Assembly (NCBI GenBank): GCA_004563195.1
Contig: SFTJ01000003.1
Span: 1 to 64,000 of the forward strand
DNA: 64,000 nt
Origin: a bacterium
GTDB lineage: Bacteria > Bacteroidota > Bacteroidia > Bacteroidales > Muribaculaceae
Direction of reading: 5' to 3'
Notes under the pieces: model-generated
The model's database searches: none
What the model was told of the DNA's origin: nothing
The model's input: the letters and a program-made list of their open reading frames with translations, nothing else
In this document: positions 8,064 to 17,600 of the stretch, one piece after another
Position numbering within the stretch: the stretch's first letter is position 1
Layout of the letters: every line of letters starts with the position of its first letter
Position numbers and translations under genes: made by a program

Positions 8064-9008
8064 TCAGCGCTCGGCTCGCATAGGATTGTGCAAAAAGTCC
8101 TCATAAGCGAGGCGGATGCCGTCTTCGAGTTCGGTCTTATAGGTCCAGCCGAGCGCGGTGGCTTTCGACACATCGAGCAGCTTGCGCGGGGTGCCGTTGG
8201 GGCGTGTGGTGTCCCAGCGTATTTCGCCTTCGTAGCCTGTCACTTTTGCCACGAGTTCGGTGAGAGCTTTGATGGTGAGCTCTTTGCCGGTGCCGGCGTT
8301 GACGGTTTCGTTGCCGCTATAGTTGTTCATAAGGAACACGCAGAGGTTGGCGAGGTCGTCGACATAGAGGAACTCGCGCAGCGGGCTTCCGTCGCCCCAA
8401 CAGGTGACGTAGGGCAAGCCTTGCTCTTTAGCCTCGTGGAAGCGGCGTATGAGTGCGGGCAACACGTGGCTGTGCTCGGGATGATAGTTGTCGTTGGGCC
8501 CATAGAGGTTGGTGGGCATCACCGAGATGTAGTCGGTGCCGTACTGGCGATTGAGATATTCGCAATACTTCAAGCCGCTGATTTTGGCGAGGGCGTATGC
8601 CTCGTTGGTTTTCTCCAATTCGGAGGTCAAAAGGCACGATTCGGGCATAGGCTGTGGCGCCATGCGGGGATAGATGCACGACGAGCCGAGGAATTCCAAC
8701 TTTTTGCAACCGTTTTTCCACGCCGAGTGAATCACGTTCATCTCCAGAATCATGTTTTCATACATAAAGTCGGCCAATGCCGATTGGTTAGCCACTATGC
8801 CGCCCACTTTGGCAGCGGCGAGAAACACATATTCGGGCTTTTCCTCGGCGAAGAAGCGCTCCACGTCATCTTGGCGAGTGAGGTCGAGCTCGCGATGCGT
8901 GCGAGTTATAATGTTGTTATAGCCCTGGCGATGCAGTTCGCGCACAATGGCCGAACCCACCATGCCGCGATGCCCTGCAACGTAGATTTTCGAATCTTTT
9001 TCCATCAT
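8064..9008 (-). CDS. fcl: GDP-L-fucose synthase
   Basis: This bifunctional 3,5-epimerase/4-reductase converts GDP-4-keto-6-deoxy-D-mannose to GDP-L-fucose with NADPH in the cytoplasm. The 314 residues match the usual length. The N-terminal Rossmann motif is AGHRGMVGSA, the SDR catalytic tyrosine and lysine appear in YALAKISG, and the SSCIYP segment supplies the catalytic serine region. MPTNLYGPNDNY follows, as is typical of this enzyme. The start ATG at 9008 overlaps the gmd stop as ATGA, so gmd and fcl are translationally coupled in the order of the pathway. The product feeds fucosylation of capsule, O-antigen or glycoproteins, which is characteristic of gut Bacteroidales. Assignment is firm. 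Confidence 0.95.
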   Translation of the reverse strand: MMEKDSKIYVAGHRGMVGSAIVRELHRQGYNNIITRTHRELDLTRQDDVERFFAEEKPEYVFLAAAKVGGIVANQSALADFMYENMILEMNVIHSAWKNGCKKLEFLGSSCIYPRMAPQPMPESCLLTSELEKTNEAYALAKISGLKYCEYLNRQYGTDYISVMPTNLYGPNDNYHPEHSHVLPALIRRFHEAKEQGLPYVTCWGDGSPLREFLYVDDLANLCVFLMNNYSGNETVNAGTGKELTIKALTELVAKVTGYEGEIRWDTTRPNGTPRKLLDVSKATALGWTYKTELEDGIRLAYEDFLHNPMRAER

Positions 9009-10093
9009 TTCACTATTCCTTTCTCAAGATATTCGGCAAGGTTGGTTCGCATCACGCCTGCCACATGGTCGGCAGCCACTTTTTGCATATCGTGAGCCAC
9101 CATTATTCTCACAAGTTCGTCGAACGAGGTGGTCTGCGGGTTCCAGCCCAACTGGGTTTTCGCCTTTGTTGGGTCGCCCCAAAGGTTCACCACATCGGTG
9201 GGGCGATAGAAATCCTCGCTCACAGCCACGAGGGTGCGACCTGTCTTTTGGTCGATGCCTCGTTCGTTTATGCCCTCGCCTTCCCAGCGCAGCTCAATGC
9301 CGGCATAGTGGAAAGCTAGCGTGGCAAACTCTCTCACAGTGTGCTGCACGCCGGTGGCTATCACAAAGTCCTCAGGCTTATCCTGCTGCAATATGAGCCA
9401 CATGCACTCCACATAGTCGCGAGCATAGCCCCAGTCGCGCAGCGAGTCGAGGTTGCCCAGATAGAGGCAATCTTGCTTGCCTTGAGCAATGCGTGCGGCA
9501 GCAAGGGTGATTTTGCGGGTTACAAACGTCTCACCGCGGCGCTCACTCTCGTGGTTGAACAAGATGCCTGAGCAGCAATACATGTCATAGGCTTCGCGAT
9601 ACTCTTTCACTATCCAAAAGCCGTAGAGCTTAGCCACGGCATAAGGCGAATAGGGATGGAATGGTGTATTCTCGTTCTGCGGCACCTCTTCCACCTTGCC
9701 ATAAAGTTCGCTGGTAGATGCCTGATAGATGCGACAGGTTTTCTCCAAATGATTGGTGCGCACAGCCTCGAGGATGCGAAGCACGCCCACGGCATCGACA
9801 TCGGCGGTGAACTCCGGCGCGTCGAACGACACCTGCACATGGCTCTGAGCGGCGAGATTATATATTTCGTCGGGCATCACCTTGCCCACAAGCTTCACCA
9901 GCGACATCGAGTCGCCCATATCGGCATAGTGCAAGTGGAAATTCGGCAATCCCTCCAAGTGTGCGATGCGCTCGCGATAATCCACCGACGAACGGCGTAT
10001 TATGCCATGCACATCATAACCCTTTCCCAAAAGAAATTCGGCAAGAAATGAGCCGTCTTGACCGGTTACTCCGGTAATCAATGCTTTTTTCAT
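9005..10093 (-). CDS. gmd: GDP-mannose 4,6-dehydratase
   Basis: Catalyses the NADP-dependent conversion of GDP-D-mannose to GDP-4-keto-6-deoxy-D-mannose, the first step toward GDP-L-fucose. The nucleotide-binding motif GVTGQDGSFLAE is at residues 8-19. RRSSVDYRERIAHLE follows. The active-site TSELYGKV and YSPYAVAK (Tyr and Lys) motifs are present, and FNHESERRGETFVTRKI is diagnostic of Gmd. The 362-residue length is normal. It is the first gene of a two-gene unit with fcl (4-bp overlap). The 257 bp upstream to 10350 are AT-rich; no other gene is seen there. Confidence 0.96.
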   Translation of the reverse strand: MKKALITGVTGQDGSFLAEFLLGKGYDVHGIIRRSSVDYRERIAHLEGLPNFHLHYADMGDSMSLVKLVGKVMPDEIYNLAAQSHVQVSFDAPEFTADVDAVGVLRILEAVRTNHLEKTCRIYQASTSELYGKVEEVPQNENTPFHPYSPYAVAKLYGFWIVKEYREAYDMYCCSGILFNHESERRGETFVTRKITLAAARIAQGKQDCLYLGNLDSLRDWGYARDYVECMWLILQQDKPEDFVIATGVQHTVREFATLAFHYAGIELRWEGEGINERGIDQKTGRTLVAVSEDFYRPTDVVNLWGDPTKAKTQLGWNPQTTSFDELVRIMVAHDMQKVAADHVAGVMRTNLAEYLEKGIVK

Positions 10094-10350
10094 CTCTATT
10101 TGTTGTTTTGTTGTTAGAACATAACTCTAAATAATCATAATTATTGTATAACGAACGACAAGGCATATTGTTGTATGCAAAGCACAGAATGTTTGCAAAT
10201 CAATAGCAAAAACAGCATTCTCCACCACCCCGCGCAGCAAGTTATTGTAAAAGCAAGCCACATTTCTTTTCCACCCCGCCATGCTGCGATAACCGTTTGC
10301 CCTTAAACATACACTTCTCGGCTTCATAGTTAAAAAATTATTTCGTATAT

Positions 10351-10795
10351 TTGCGATTGTTACATATAACTGACTCAACTAACGCCTTTATCGGTTTAAA
10401 ACAATGGTACTACTCTGCTACAGATATGGTTCGCTCTATAAATAACGAAACCTACTATGTGAAAGCAGGTAACTATTGGCGTTGGTTGAAGACGAAACTT
10501 GCAGCAATGGGCATTCAACCCGTGAGCGACACTCACGAGATGAAATTAGTTGCCCCCGATGGCAGAAGCGTGTGGCAGATATAATGGACGATTATGGAGT
10601 TCTGCTGTTAGACAAGCACTATCCCGAACAACCGTGCAAACGAGTTTCTTGATTGGTGTACTTATTGTGCCAATACGCTTGACGGTCAAAGCAAAAAGAA
10701 GGCATACTACCTCTTTGAGAGTGGAGATGAATCAAGATTTACTTTTAGATGCAATCGGCCGCCATTGGTATATATTACCGACTAAGGAGAATCAT
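10351..10795 (+). pseudogene. BRO/antirepressor-like protein, frameshifted remnant
   Basis: Three reading frames join into one protein-like series. From 10351 comes WYYSATDMV, then YWRWLKTKLAA and APDGRS, ending at a stop at 10579-10581. A second frame gives ADIMDDYGVLLLDKHYP. A third gives NNRANEFLDW and LDGQSKKKAYYLFESG up to about 10795. The sequence SATDMV...YWRWLK..L is characteristic of BRO-N/phage antirepressor-like proteins common in Bacteroidales. At least two frameshifts make it non-functional. The codons before 10351 are not conserved-looking, so the original start is uncertain. It begins an accessory patch that continues with a Fic protein and DUF1016 debris. Confidence 0.6.
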
Positions 10796-10963
10796 TATTC
10801 AGTATTTGAATACATAATTCGGTTATAATTTGAGCAAGATTCGGTTTTAATTCAGCTATATCCAAAATATATGAAATATCGTTTGATATTGATACCCAAC
10901 ACTTTAGCAAGTATAGTTCAAATGAATTTCGTATAAAAACATTATATTAAAAGTTTGTTAATT

Positions 10964-11956
10964 ATGTACACACCTCCATTCAATATCAGTTCGCAAGCCA
11001 TCAATCTGATAGCCGAAATATCAGCACAGATTGAGCGCTATGCCATACGCCTTGAGAACGAGAGTTTGCTATTGCGCAAAGCCAACCGCATACGCACTAT
11101 CCATTCGTCGCTTGCCATTGAGGGCAACAACCTCAGTGAAGGACAAGTGTGCGACATCATCAACGGAAAAAACGTGGTAGCGCCATTGCGTGAGATTCAA
11201 GAGGTGAAAAACGCCATTCGCACCTACGACCTCTATAGCTCGCTCAATCCGTTCAGCATCGACGACCTGCTCCGCGCTCACGGCACTATGATGGAGGGAC
11301 TCGCCGACGATGCCGGACGTTTTCGTCACAGGGGTGTGGGCGTGTTTTCGGAAGCCGGGCTGGTACACATGGCGCCCCCTGCCGACCGAGTGCCACAACT
11401 TATCAGCGACCTCTTTGCATGGCTTGCAGCATCTACCGACCATCTGCTCATTCGCTCCTGCGTATTCCACTACGAGTTTGAGTTTATACACCCATTCAGC
11501 GACGGTAACGGACGCACCGGACGCCTTTGGCAATCTCTTATCCTTGGCAAGTTGCACCCACTCTTTGAGCATCTGCCCGTGGAGAATATGGTGCATACCA
11601 ATCAACAAGCCTACTACGAAGCCATTGCTCAAAGCAATGCGCAAGCCCAATCGGGCCCTTTCATCGACTTTATGCTTGGCGAAATACTTACCACGCTCAA
11701 AACACATCAAGGCGACAAAATAGACGGCGAGAATGTCGGTATAAATGTCGGTATAAATGTCGGTATAACCGAAGCCGAGCGACGGTTGTTGGCATTTATA
11801 GCCGGCAACCCACGCACCACTGCAGCACAAGCCGCTGAGGCACTGAGCCTCAGCAAGCGACAAGCCGAAAGACTCTTTGCATCGCTGCGCGACAAAGGCA
11901 TAATAAGCCGCCAAGGCAGCAACAAATTAGGAAACTGGATTATAAACAATAAATAA
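10964..11956 (+). CDS. Fic family protein (AMPylase-type) with C-terminal winged helix
   Basis: Fic enzymes transfer AMP or related groups to hydroxyl side chains of target proteins. The 330-residue protein has an N-terminal helix with the autoinhibitory pattern SxxIEGN (Glu about 53) and a Fic core with HPFSDGNGRTGR starting at His176, which holds the catalytic histidine and the phosphate-binding loop. A linker of three NVGI units follows, then a winged-helix-like C-terminus (AAQAAEALSLSKRQAERLF). I chose the ATG at 10964 (MYTPPF) over the TTG at 10955. All key residues are present, so it should be active when inhibition is relieved. It is flanked by two pseudogenes and by an AbiE pair, which fits an accessory stress or conflict island. 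Its target is unknown. Confidence 0.92.
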   Translation: MYTPPFNISSQAINLIAEISAQIERYAIRLENESLLLRKANRIRTIHSSLAIEGNNLSEGQVCDIINGKNVVAPLREIQEVKNAIRTYDLYSSLNPFSIDDLLRAHGTMMEGLADDAGRFRHRGVGVFSEAGLVHMAPPADRVPQLISDLFAWLAASTDHLLIRSCVFHYEFEFIHPFSDGNGRTGRLWQSLILGKLHPLFEHLPVENMVHTNQQAYYEAIAQSNAQAQSGPFIDFMLGEILTTLKTHQGDKIDGENVGINVGINVGITEAERRLLAFIAGNPRTTAAQAAEALSLSKRQAERLFASLRDKGIISRQGSNKLGNWIINNK

Positions 11957-11994
11957 AACCATCATATTATGAGCATGCCCATGCGATACGCAGT

Positions 11995-12550
11995 GTGGAC
12001 TTCTGTCGAGTACAGATGTATTGGGCCATAGGACAACGTATCGTTGAGAAGGAACAGCAAGGCAGAGAGCGTGCCGACTATGGCAAAGAAGTGTTGAAAA
12101 GGCTCTCGGCAAGACTGACGGAGCAATATGGAAAAGGATGGTCGGAAGACAACTTGGAAAATTGCAGGAAATTGTTTTTGAACTATTCAATTACCGAACC
12201 GGTGGTTCGGAAATCTCATACCTTTTTACTGCCTTAGTCGCATTATCTCATTTTGATGCGAGAAAAGAATCCGCAAGCCAGAAAATTTTATGAAATTGAA
12301 GCATATAACCAACAATGGAGTAAGCGCTAGCTTCAAAGGCAAATTGCGAGTAGCCTATACGAGCGGCTTGCCCTCAGTCGCGACAAGGACGAAGTGATGC
12401 GGCAGAACATGGCAAGCAACTCCTCACTCAGTTGGCGAAAGACCTCACCATACGCCATGGGAAGGGATTCAACCGGTCGAACTTGACATATATGAGGAGA
12501 TTTTTATAAAATGTGGGACGTTGTCCCACAAAATTCCATTACGCACAGCC
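11995..12550 (+). pseudogene. DUF1016 (YhcG-like PD-(D/E)XK nuclease) remnants
   Basis: The first part, 11995-12237, encodes MYWAIGQRIVEKEQQG and YGKEVLKRLSARLTEQYGKG, then NLENCRKLF: the N-terminal region of the DUF1016/YhcG family. After a stop at 12235-12237 a second segment (about 12255-12385) gives NPQARKFYEIEAYNQQWS and, past another stop, YERLALSRDK, which belongs to the same family. From about 12420 a third piece, GKGFNRSNLTYMRRF, looks like the N-terminal region of another DUF1016 copy. The arrangement suggests two homologous copies collapsed into one. No intact protein can be made. Confidence 0.65.
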
Positions 12551-12568
12551 TCTGTGCTTTATTTTGAG

Positions 12569-13627
12569 TTAATGTTGCATTTCTCTTGGAGAAACTTTTC
12601 GAAATCTTTCTTGTAATATCTCCAAGAATCTTAGTAAATCCGGAAATTCCAAAGACTCTCCATAAATAAAGCTGGAACGCATATCGTTATAATCCGACTC
12701 ATACTTTGGGACTAACTCTGCTCTTGGAACAATAGTAATTGCCGATGGCAATTCCTTACCATAATCCACATATCCAACATGATAGAATTTCTTTCTGTGT
12801 TCCACAATGTCGTAGTATAGATTCGGGGCATTTAATGCCATCTCCAAATAATCAGTGTGTGATAGCTTCTCCAAATCATAGAAGTGGCGCGACATACGAT
12901 ATGTTCGCGGTTCTTGCTTCTGGTATTCTTCACAAAGTAAAAAGGCTTTTTCAAGGAATGTTCTTGCCGGACTTACGGTCTTGATGGTCTGAACTATATC
13001 AGCATCTACATCTTCGTTTTTATAAACCTGTTCAATCAGCGAAGATATACGTTTCAGTTCGTATGGTTCAGCCATAGAAAGGACACTGATTTCAATTTTC
13101 ACCGTCGGCTTTGCATACGGAGCATCGCTGTTGTAAAGTGATGGATAATGAACAAAAATTACAGATGGGTCTTTATCGTGAGCAACCTTTCTCGGTTCGC
13201 CGGCTTCATCAGTTTCCTCATTTTCAGCCATCACCAACACATCTAATCCTAATTTGGATAATTGTTCTTTTAAGTCTTGCTTAAACTCGCCAAAAACGTA
13301 GTCTTGAGCCTTTTCTCTAAAATTGTGAATTTGAGTTTTGCTCGTGCATTGGGCACACGATAAATTCCTTTCGTTCAAGAAAAAGTCTCGACCAAGAGCC
13401 AAATCGATATCCTCACTGAAACGGTCGATGATATTCCAGCCTTTACTCAAACTTGTACCGCCTTTGAAAAGCAGATACTCGGCAGCCTGTGTGTGAAACA
13501 AAGCATACAATATGGCTGTTACCCACCAATCCTTTTCCGCAGCAGCTTCATCAATGTTTTTCGCTGCCACAACGCCTTGTATCATCGCCTTACGTTCATC
13601 TATCGAAAAGTTTATCCATTTACTCAT
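12569..13627 (-). CDS. AbiEii-type nucleotidyltransferase toxin
   Basis: This is a 352-residue member of the AbiEii/AbiGii nucleotidyltransferase family, the toxin of type IV-like toxin-antitoxin and abortive phage infection systems. The family signature is complete: FKGGTSLSKGW near residue 60, followed by RFSEDIDLAL, giving the GS(x)K and DxD-like metal and nucleotide sites. The C-terminal half is helical and ends with an arginine-rich segment. Its start overlaps the upstream DUF6088/AbiEi-like gene by 8 bp, the normal antitoxin-toxin order, so the pair is co-translated. A promoter for the pair is visible at 14284-14313. Related toxins modify tRNA or other nucleotides; the target here is unknown. 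The gene is intact, unlike the second AbiE locus at 23.4 kb. Confidence 0.88.
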   Translation of the reverse strand: MSKWINFSIDERKAMIQGVVAAKNIDEAAAEKDWWVTAILYALFHTQAAEYLLFKGGTSLSKGWNIIDRFSEDIDLALGRDFFLNERNLSCAQCTSKTQIHNFREKAQDYVFGEFKQDLKEQLSKLGLDVLVMAENEETDEAGEPRKVAHDKDPSVIFVHYPSLYNSDAPYAKPTVKIEISVLSMAEPYELKRISSLIEQVYKNEDVDADIVQTIKTVSPARTFLEKAFLLCEEYQKQEPRTYRMSRHFYDLEKLSHTDYLEMALNAPNLYYDIVEHRKKFYHVGYVDYGKELPSAITIVPRAELVPKYESDYNDMRSSFIYGESLEFPDLLRFLEILQERFRKVSPREMQH

Positions 13628-14234
13628 TGCTGTTGTCTGTTTTGATGTTTCGTTTAATAATCTTTCTTACCCATACCGGCGTTAATAGCAAATCATGTTC
13701 AATTGTCGCTGTTTCAGGTGTTTCAGATAATAACTGAGCTACTCTTTTCTGCACCGCTTCGGTAATATTATTTTCTCCGATGTTACGGAGTGCCTGAACC
13801 AATTCCGGCATTAGTTTTCCTTTATAAGCAAAATTTTTAGGAACGCCATGTTTAAGCGTCACTGTTCTATTTCCCAATTTCAGCGTTCGAGGAGTGCCCG
13901 ATGTTATGAAACAGGCATTCATTGGTACTTGTGTTGAGAACCCCAATCTATTGGCTGCAGTTTCGCCTGTAGGATACACCTTGGCTTTGTCTCTACGGGC
14001 AATCTCTGAAACAAGTTCAAAAGCAGAAGGATATACCACTCCAAATCGCGTATTCTTTGCCTTAATATACACACCTTTGGCAATTCTTGTAATCAACCCT
14101 TCTTTATTAAATTGAGCAAGAAGTTTCGTGACATATTCCACATCAAATTGAGGAAATGAAGACACGAAAAACGCAGCACCATATCGCGCGTATGCTATCT
14201 TTGCCCTAATTTTCTGTTCTACCGTGTTTTGCAT
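13620..14234 (-). CDS. AbiEi-like antitoxin (DUF6088 family)
   Basis: 204 residues. The N-terminal part (about 1-70) forms a winged-helix-like domain (KLLAQFNKEGLITRIAKGVY) typical of AbiEi-type transcriptional regulators. The middle (PSAFELVSEIARRD...TGETAANRLGFSTQVP) and the end match DUF6088 proteins, which sit beside AbiEii toxins. It would bind its own promoter and neutralise the toxin indirectly, as AbiEi antitoxins do. It is first in the two-gene operon, with an 8-bp overlap to the toxin. The start ATG at 14234 follows a Bacteroidetes promoter about 50 bp upstream and has no strong Shine-Dalgarno sequence. Confidence 0.82.
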   Translation of the reverse strand: MQNTVEQKIRAKIAYARYGAAFFVSSFPQFDVEYVTKLLAQFNKEGLITRIAKGVYIKAKNTRFGVVYPSAFELVSEIARRDKAKVYPTGETAANRLGFSTQVPMNACFITSGTPRTLKLGNRTVTLKHGVPKNFAYKGKLMPELVQALRNIGENNITEAVQKRVAQLLSETPETATIEHDLLLTPVWVRKIIKRNIKTDNSNE

Positions 14235-14283
14235 ATAATTTTAGACTTATTTTAAGTCGGAATAAAAGAGTTTTTTTCTAACA

Positions 14284-14313
14284 CAAAGTTACAAAACAAT
14301 TCGGAAAAACAAA
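14284..14313 (-). promoter_or_regulatory. Bacteroidetes-type promoter of the AbiE pair
   Basis: On the minus strand, TTTG (plus CAAA at 14310-14313) is separated by 18 bp from TAACTTTG (plus CAAAGTTA at 14284-14291). This fits the -33/-7 consensus TTTG and TAnnTTTG and lies about 50 bp before the antitoxin ATG. Confidence 0.7.
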
Positions 14314-14371
14314 AACAAGATACCGGCTTTTTTGATTGATATTTTACGGTGGAGTGAGCCAAAGCCGCGGA

Positions 14372-14584
14372 CTATCGCTCCTCTGAAACGTCGTCCTCCG
14401 CAGGAAACAGCATATTGTCCAATCCCATAATCTCTAACCAATTGGATCAAATCGAATATTTGGCGGTAAATTCGTCACTTTTCGCCAACTTATGGTTTTC
14501 TTCAATCATGTTTTGATGATTTCGCAAGGTGGCATCGACGGAAATGGCGAAAATCGATTGTTTGGTGAAATATTCAATCCCTAA
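14372..14584 (-). other. Decayed minus-strand ORF in a gene-poor gap
   Basis: The minus strand from about 14584 translates as EYFTKQSIFAISVDATLRNH, then EENHKLAKSDEF, followed by a stop and a same-frame continuation LEIMGLDNMLFPAEDD to a stop at 14372. It looks protein-like but I cannot name a family. It may be the C-terminal end of a lost accessory gene. Nothing else is seen between 14314 and 14600. Confidence 0.3.
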
Positions 14585-14600
14585 GGTGGCAAAACGCAAA

Positions 14601-14633
14601 ATAGGCTGCGCCGGGGATTGCGGCGCAGCCTAT
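14601..14633 (-). terminator. Terminator of the subtilisin-like protease gene
   Basis: ATAGGCTGCGCCG at 14601-14613 pairs perfectly with CGGCGCAGCCTAT at 14621-14633 around a 7-nt loop. On the minus strand the hairpin is followed by a T-rich run (TTGCGTTTT). It lies 25 bp after the protease stop codon. Confidence 0.8.
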
Positions 14634-14657
14634 GGAATGTGTATCAGGATTTATCGC

Positions 14658-17600
14658 TTACTTTTTCACGATGCGAGTGGTGCGTGTTACACCATCGGTG
14701 GTGGTGATGGTAAGGATATATACTCCTTGTGCGAGTGATTCGCCCGGCAATACGGTAGCACGACCGGGTGCACAATCGGCGCTGACGTTGAATATAGTGC
14801 GGCCTGCAGCATCATAGAGTGCGAATACTACATCGCTTGCTGCGAAGTCGGTATATACGTTGATGTCGCCATCCACGGGGTTAGGAGTAACGTTGAAGCT
14901 GTCGCTGCCGTTTACCACGTCGGCGATGCCCGACATATCCTTAACCTCGATGGTCAATGTCAAAGTGCCTGTTGCGCCTTGAGCGTCGGTAGCAGTGATA
15001 GTGGCTGTTACCACGCCTTTCTTCTTACCGTAGAATATTACACCCGAAGCACTTGGATATGCCTCAACGATGTCGTTTTCGGCAATGCCGAACGCGAATG
15101 TCATTGCGTCGCCATCAGGATCGGTAAAGAAGTCGGCGAAGTTGTAGATGCTCGATGTGCCTTCGATAGGTACTTCGGCAGGTGCCACTTCGAGGGCTAC
15201 CGGAGCGCGGTTAACGTGCTCAATGTTGTAGCGTACGAATGCCTCTGAATACAAGCCGTGAGCATCGGTAGCGGTGATATCGAATACATTGCCTTCGGAT
15301 GCGCTGCCATATTCGGCCTTGATAGCTACGTTGACTGTTACATTGCCATCTACGCCGCTCACTGTATAAACGCCGTTTTCACCTGCAACGGTGCCGTTGC
15401 CTGCCTCTATCGAAGCCACCACGGCATTGCCGCGCGGGTCGTTGAATGCTATGGTGAGGTCGTCGTTGTCGGGTTCGGTGATGATGATTGCCACATTGGT
15501 TTCTTCGCCTTCCTTAGCATATACTATGCCTTCGGGTTCGGCGATTACAGGCTTGCCGTTCTTGTCGAGTACGATTGGGAAGTTAACTACCGGCTGTTGA
15601 GGATCGTTGCTCTTGATTACGAGCATAGCCTTGTTGTTCTTCTCCAAGCGAGCAGAAATAGCGTTGATTTCAACCTTTACTTCGGTAGATGCGCCTGCTT
15701 CTACCACAGCGTCGGTGGCCGGAGTGAGAAGTTTCACCCAAGGCTCGCCTTGTGTGGTTTCGAGACAAGTGAGCATATATCCGAGCGAGCCATACTGATC
15801 TTTGAAGATTTCGGCCACGTCGAACCAACCATACGATTCTACCCAGCCCATGTAGCGACCGGGCACTACAGCTTCTTCCTTAGGACAGATGAATGCCGGA
15901 TAAGGCGAACCGGCTGCGTAGGTTACCTGTACGTGGAACTCTTCGCCCGGGTTGAGGAATACCGGGTTGTCGAGCTTGGCAACCACGAATCTGCCTTGAG
16001 TTGACGGAGTTTCGAGTATAAACTTGCCATGACCGAGCACATCGCCCTCACCGGGTGTGTGACCGCTAACGATGTCGATGTCTACACGGTAATCGCTTGC
16101 CGAGCCTTGTTTCACAGCCAAGTAGAGGTGCGAGATGTTGAAGCCCTCAGCCGGTGCTGTGAACATTACTGCTTCCTTAAATACATCGTAATTGTTACCT
16201 GTTCCGTAAGAGTAAGATACTTGTTGGAAAGTAGAAGCAGGATAGTAGAGTGCGTTGCGATATTCGAAATCGTTAGGCACATCAAACAAGTTGCCGCTTT
16301 CCGATGGCATTACGATTGCCGACTTGCACAATTCGCATGCTGCCGCATCGGCTTTAACCTTGCTGTTGTTGGCTTTGATGGTGCTCCATGGGTCGATGCC
16401 ACCTATGCCACCATCGGTCTGCTCGCCCACACCTGTCGGGTCGAGGCTCAACGAGTAGGTGAGCTTGTATTCGCCATGTTCGTTCGACAAGTTGACGCTT
16501 TCGGTGAACTTGTCGGTTTCGTTGGTGGCTCTCACGTATATTTGGTCTTTATCAAGTTCCAAATATGGTGCCGGAGTCACTATATACTTAACGTGAACAT
16601 CCTTGGTGAAGGCATCGTCGCGTTCTTGGTTGCACATGAAGGTTAGTTTGATGTCGTATTCACCCGGAGTGTAAGCAAAATCGCACGGCAACATTGGCAC
16701 TGCAAATTCTGCCGGCTCATCACCCACTGTCATCGGCGCGCCGTTGTATTGGGTCCATCCCTTTACCATCTCACCGGTGTACCAGTCTTCTTGCTCTATA
16801 TTTGCATAGAGCATAAACACATCTACGTATTCTTCTAACCAATCGTCATATACTTGCGGTGCGGTCATCTGCACGTAGTCGATGGTGAATGGAGCAGTAC
16901 CTGCGTTGGTTACGGTTACAGGTGCATTGTACATTGCACCCATCTGTACCAATGGGTCGGAGTAATCTGTGCTCTGGTAGCCAATCACATGCTCTACCAC
17001 GATGTCTTCGGGCCACTGCGGTGCTGCAGTACCGTTAATCTCTACATTCACAGGGAATACGAGATTTTCACTGCCCGGCACGTTGGTGGTTACCTTCAAG
17101 TCGGCATTGTAGCTGCCTGCCATGCGTTTGGTGTCTACATCGATAGTGATATTGTCGGTTTCACCTGCGGCAAGCGGCAATTCCACTACCGGAGTGAACT
17201 CTACGGCGCTATCGAACTTGAGCATACGTTCGGGCAACAAGATGCCTTGCGAACCGTCGACATTAGAAATGCCGGCGAGACCGAACGGTGCAAAGATGAT
17301 GGCATCGGCAAATGCACCCTTGTATTGGAAGCGGAACGAGCCGTCCTTCTCAAGGATGAGCTGATAGCAAACGCCCACATTCATAGAGTTGCCATATTCG
17401 ATGAACGAGATTACGGCGCGGTCGTCGGTTACATAGTGGAACGTACCGGCTGTCTTGGTCTGGTCCATAGAATGCAAGCCCCAATATGGTGCTATGATGT
17501 TGGTATATACTGTTCCTTGCGGGAATTCAGCCGGTGGCTCTGGCCACAAAGCGTCGTCGTGACGCTCGGTGAACGATACGAAACCGGTGTTGTAGACATA

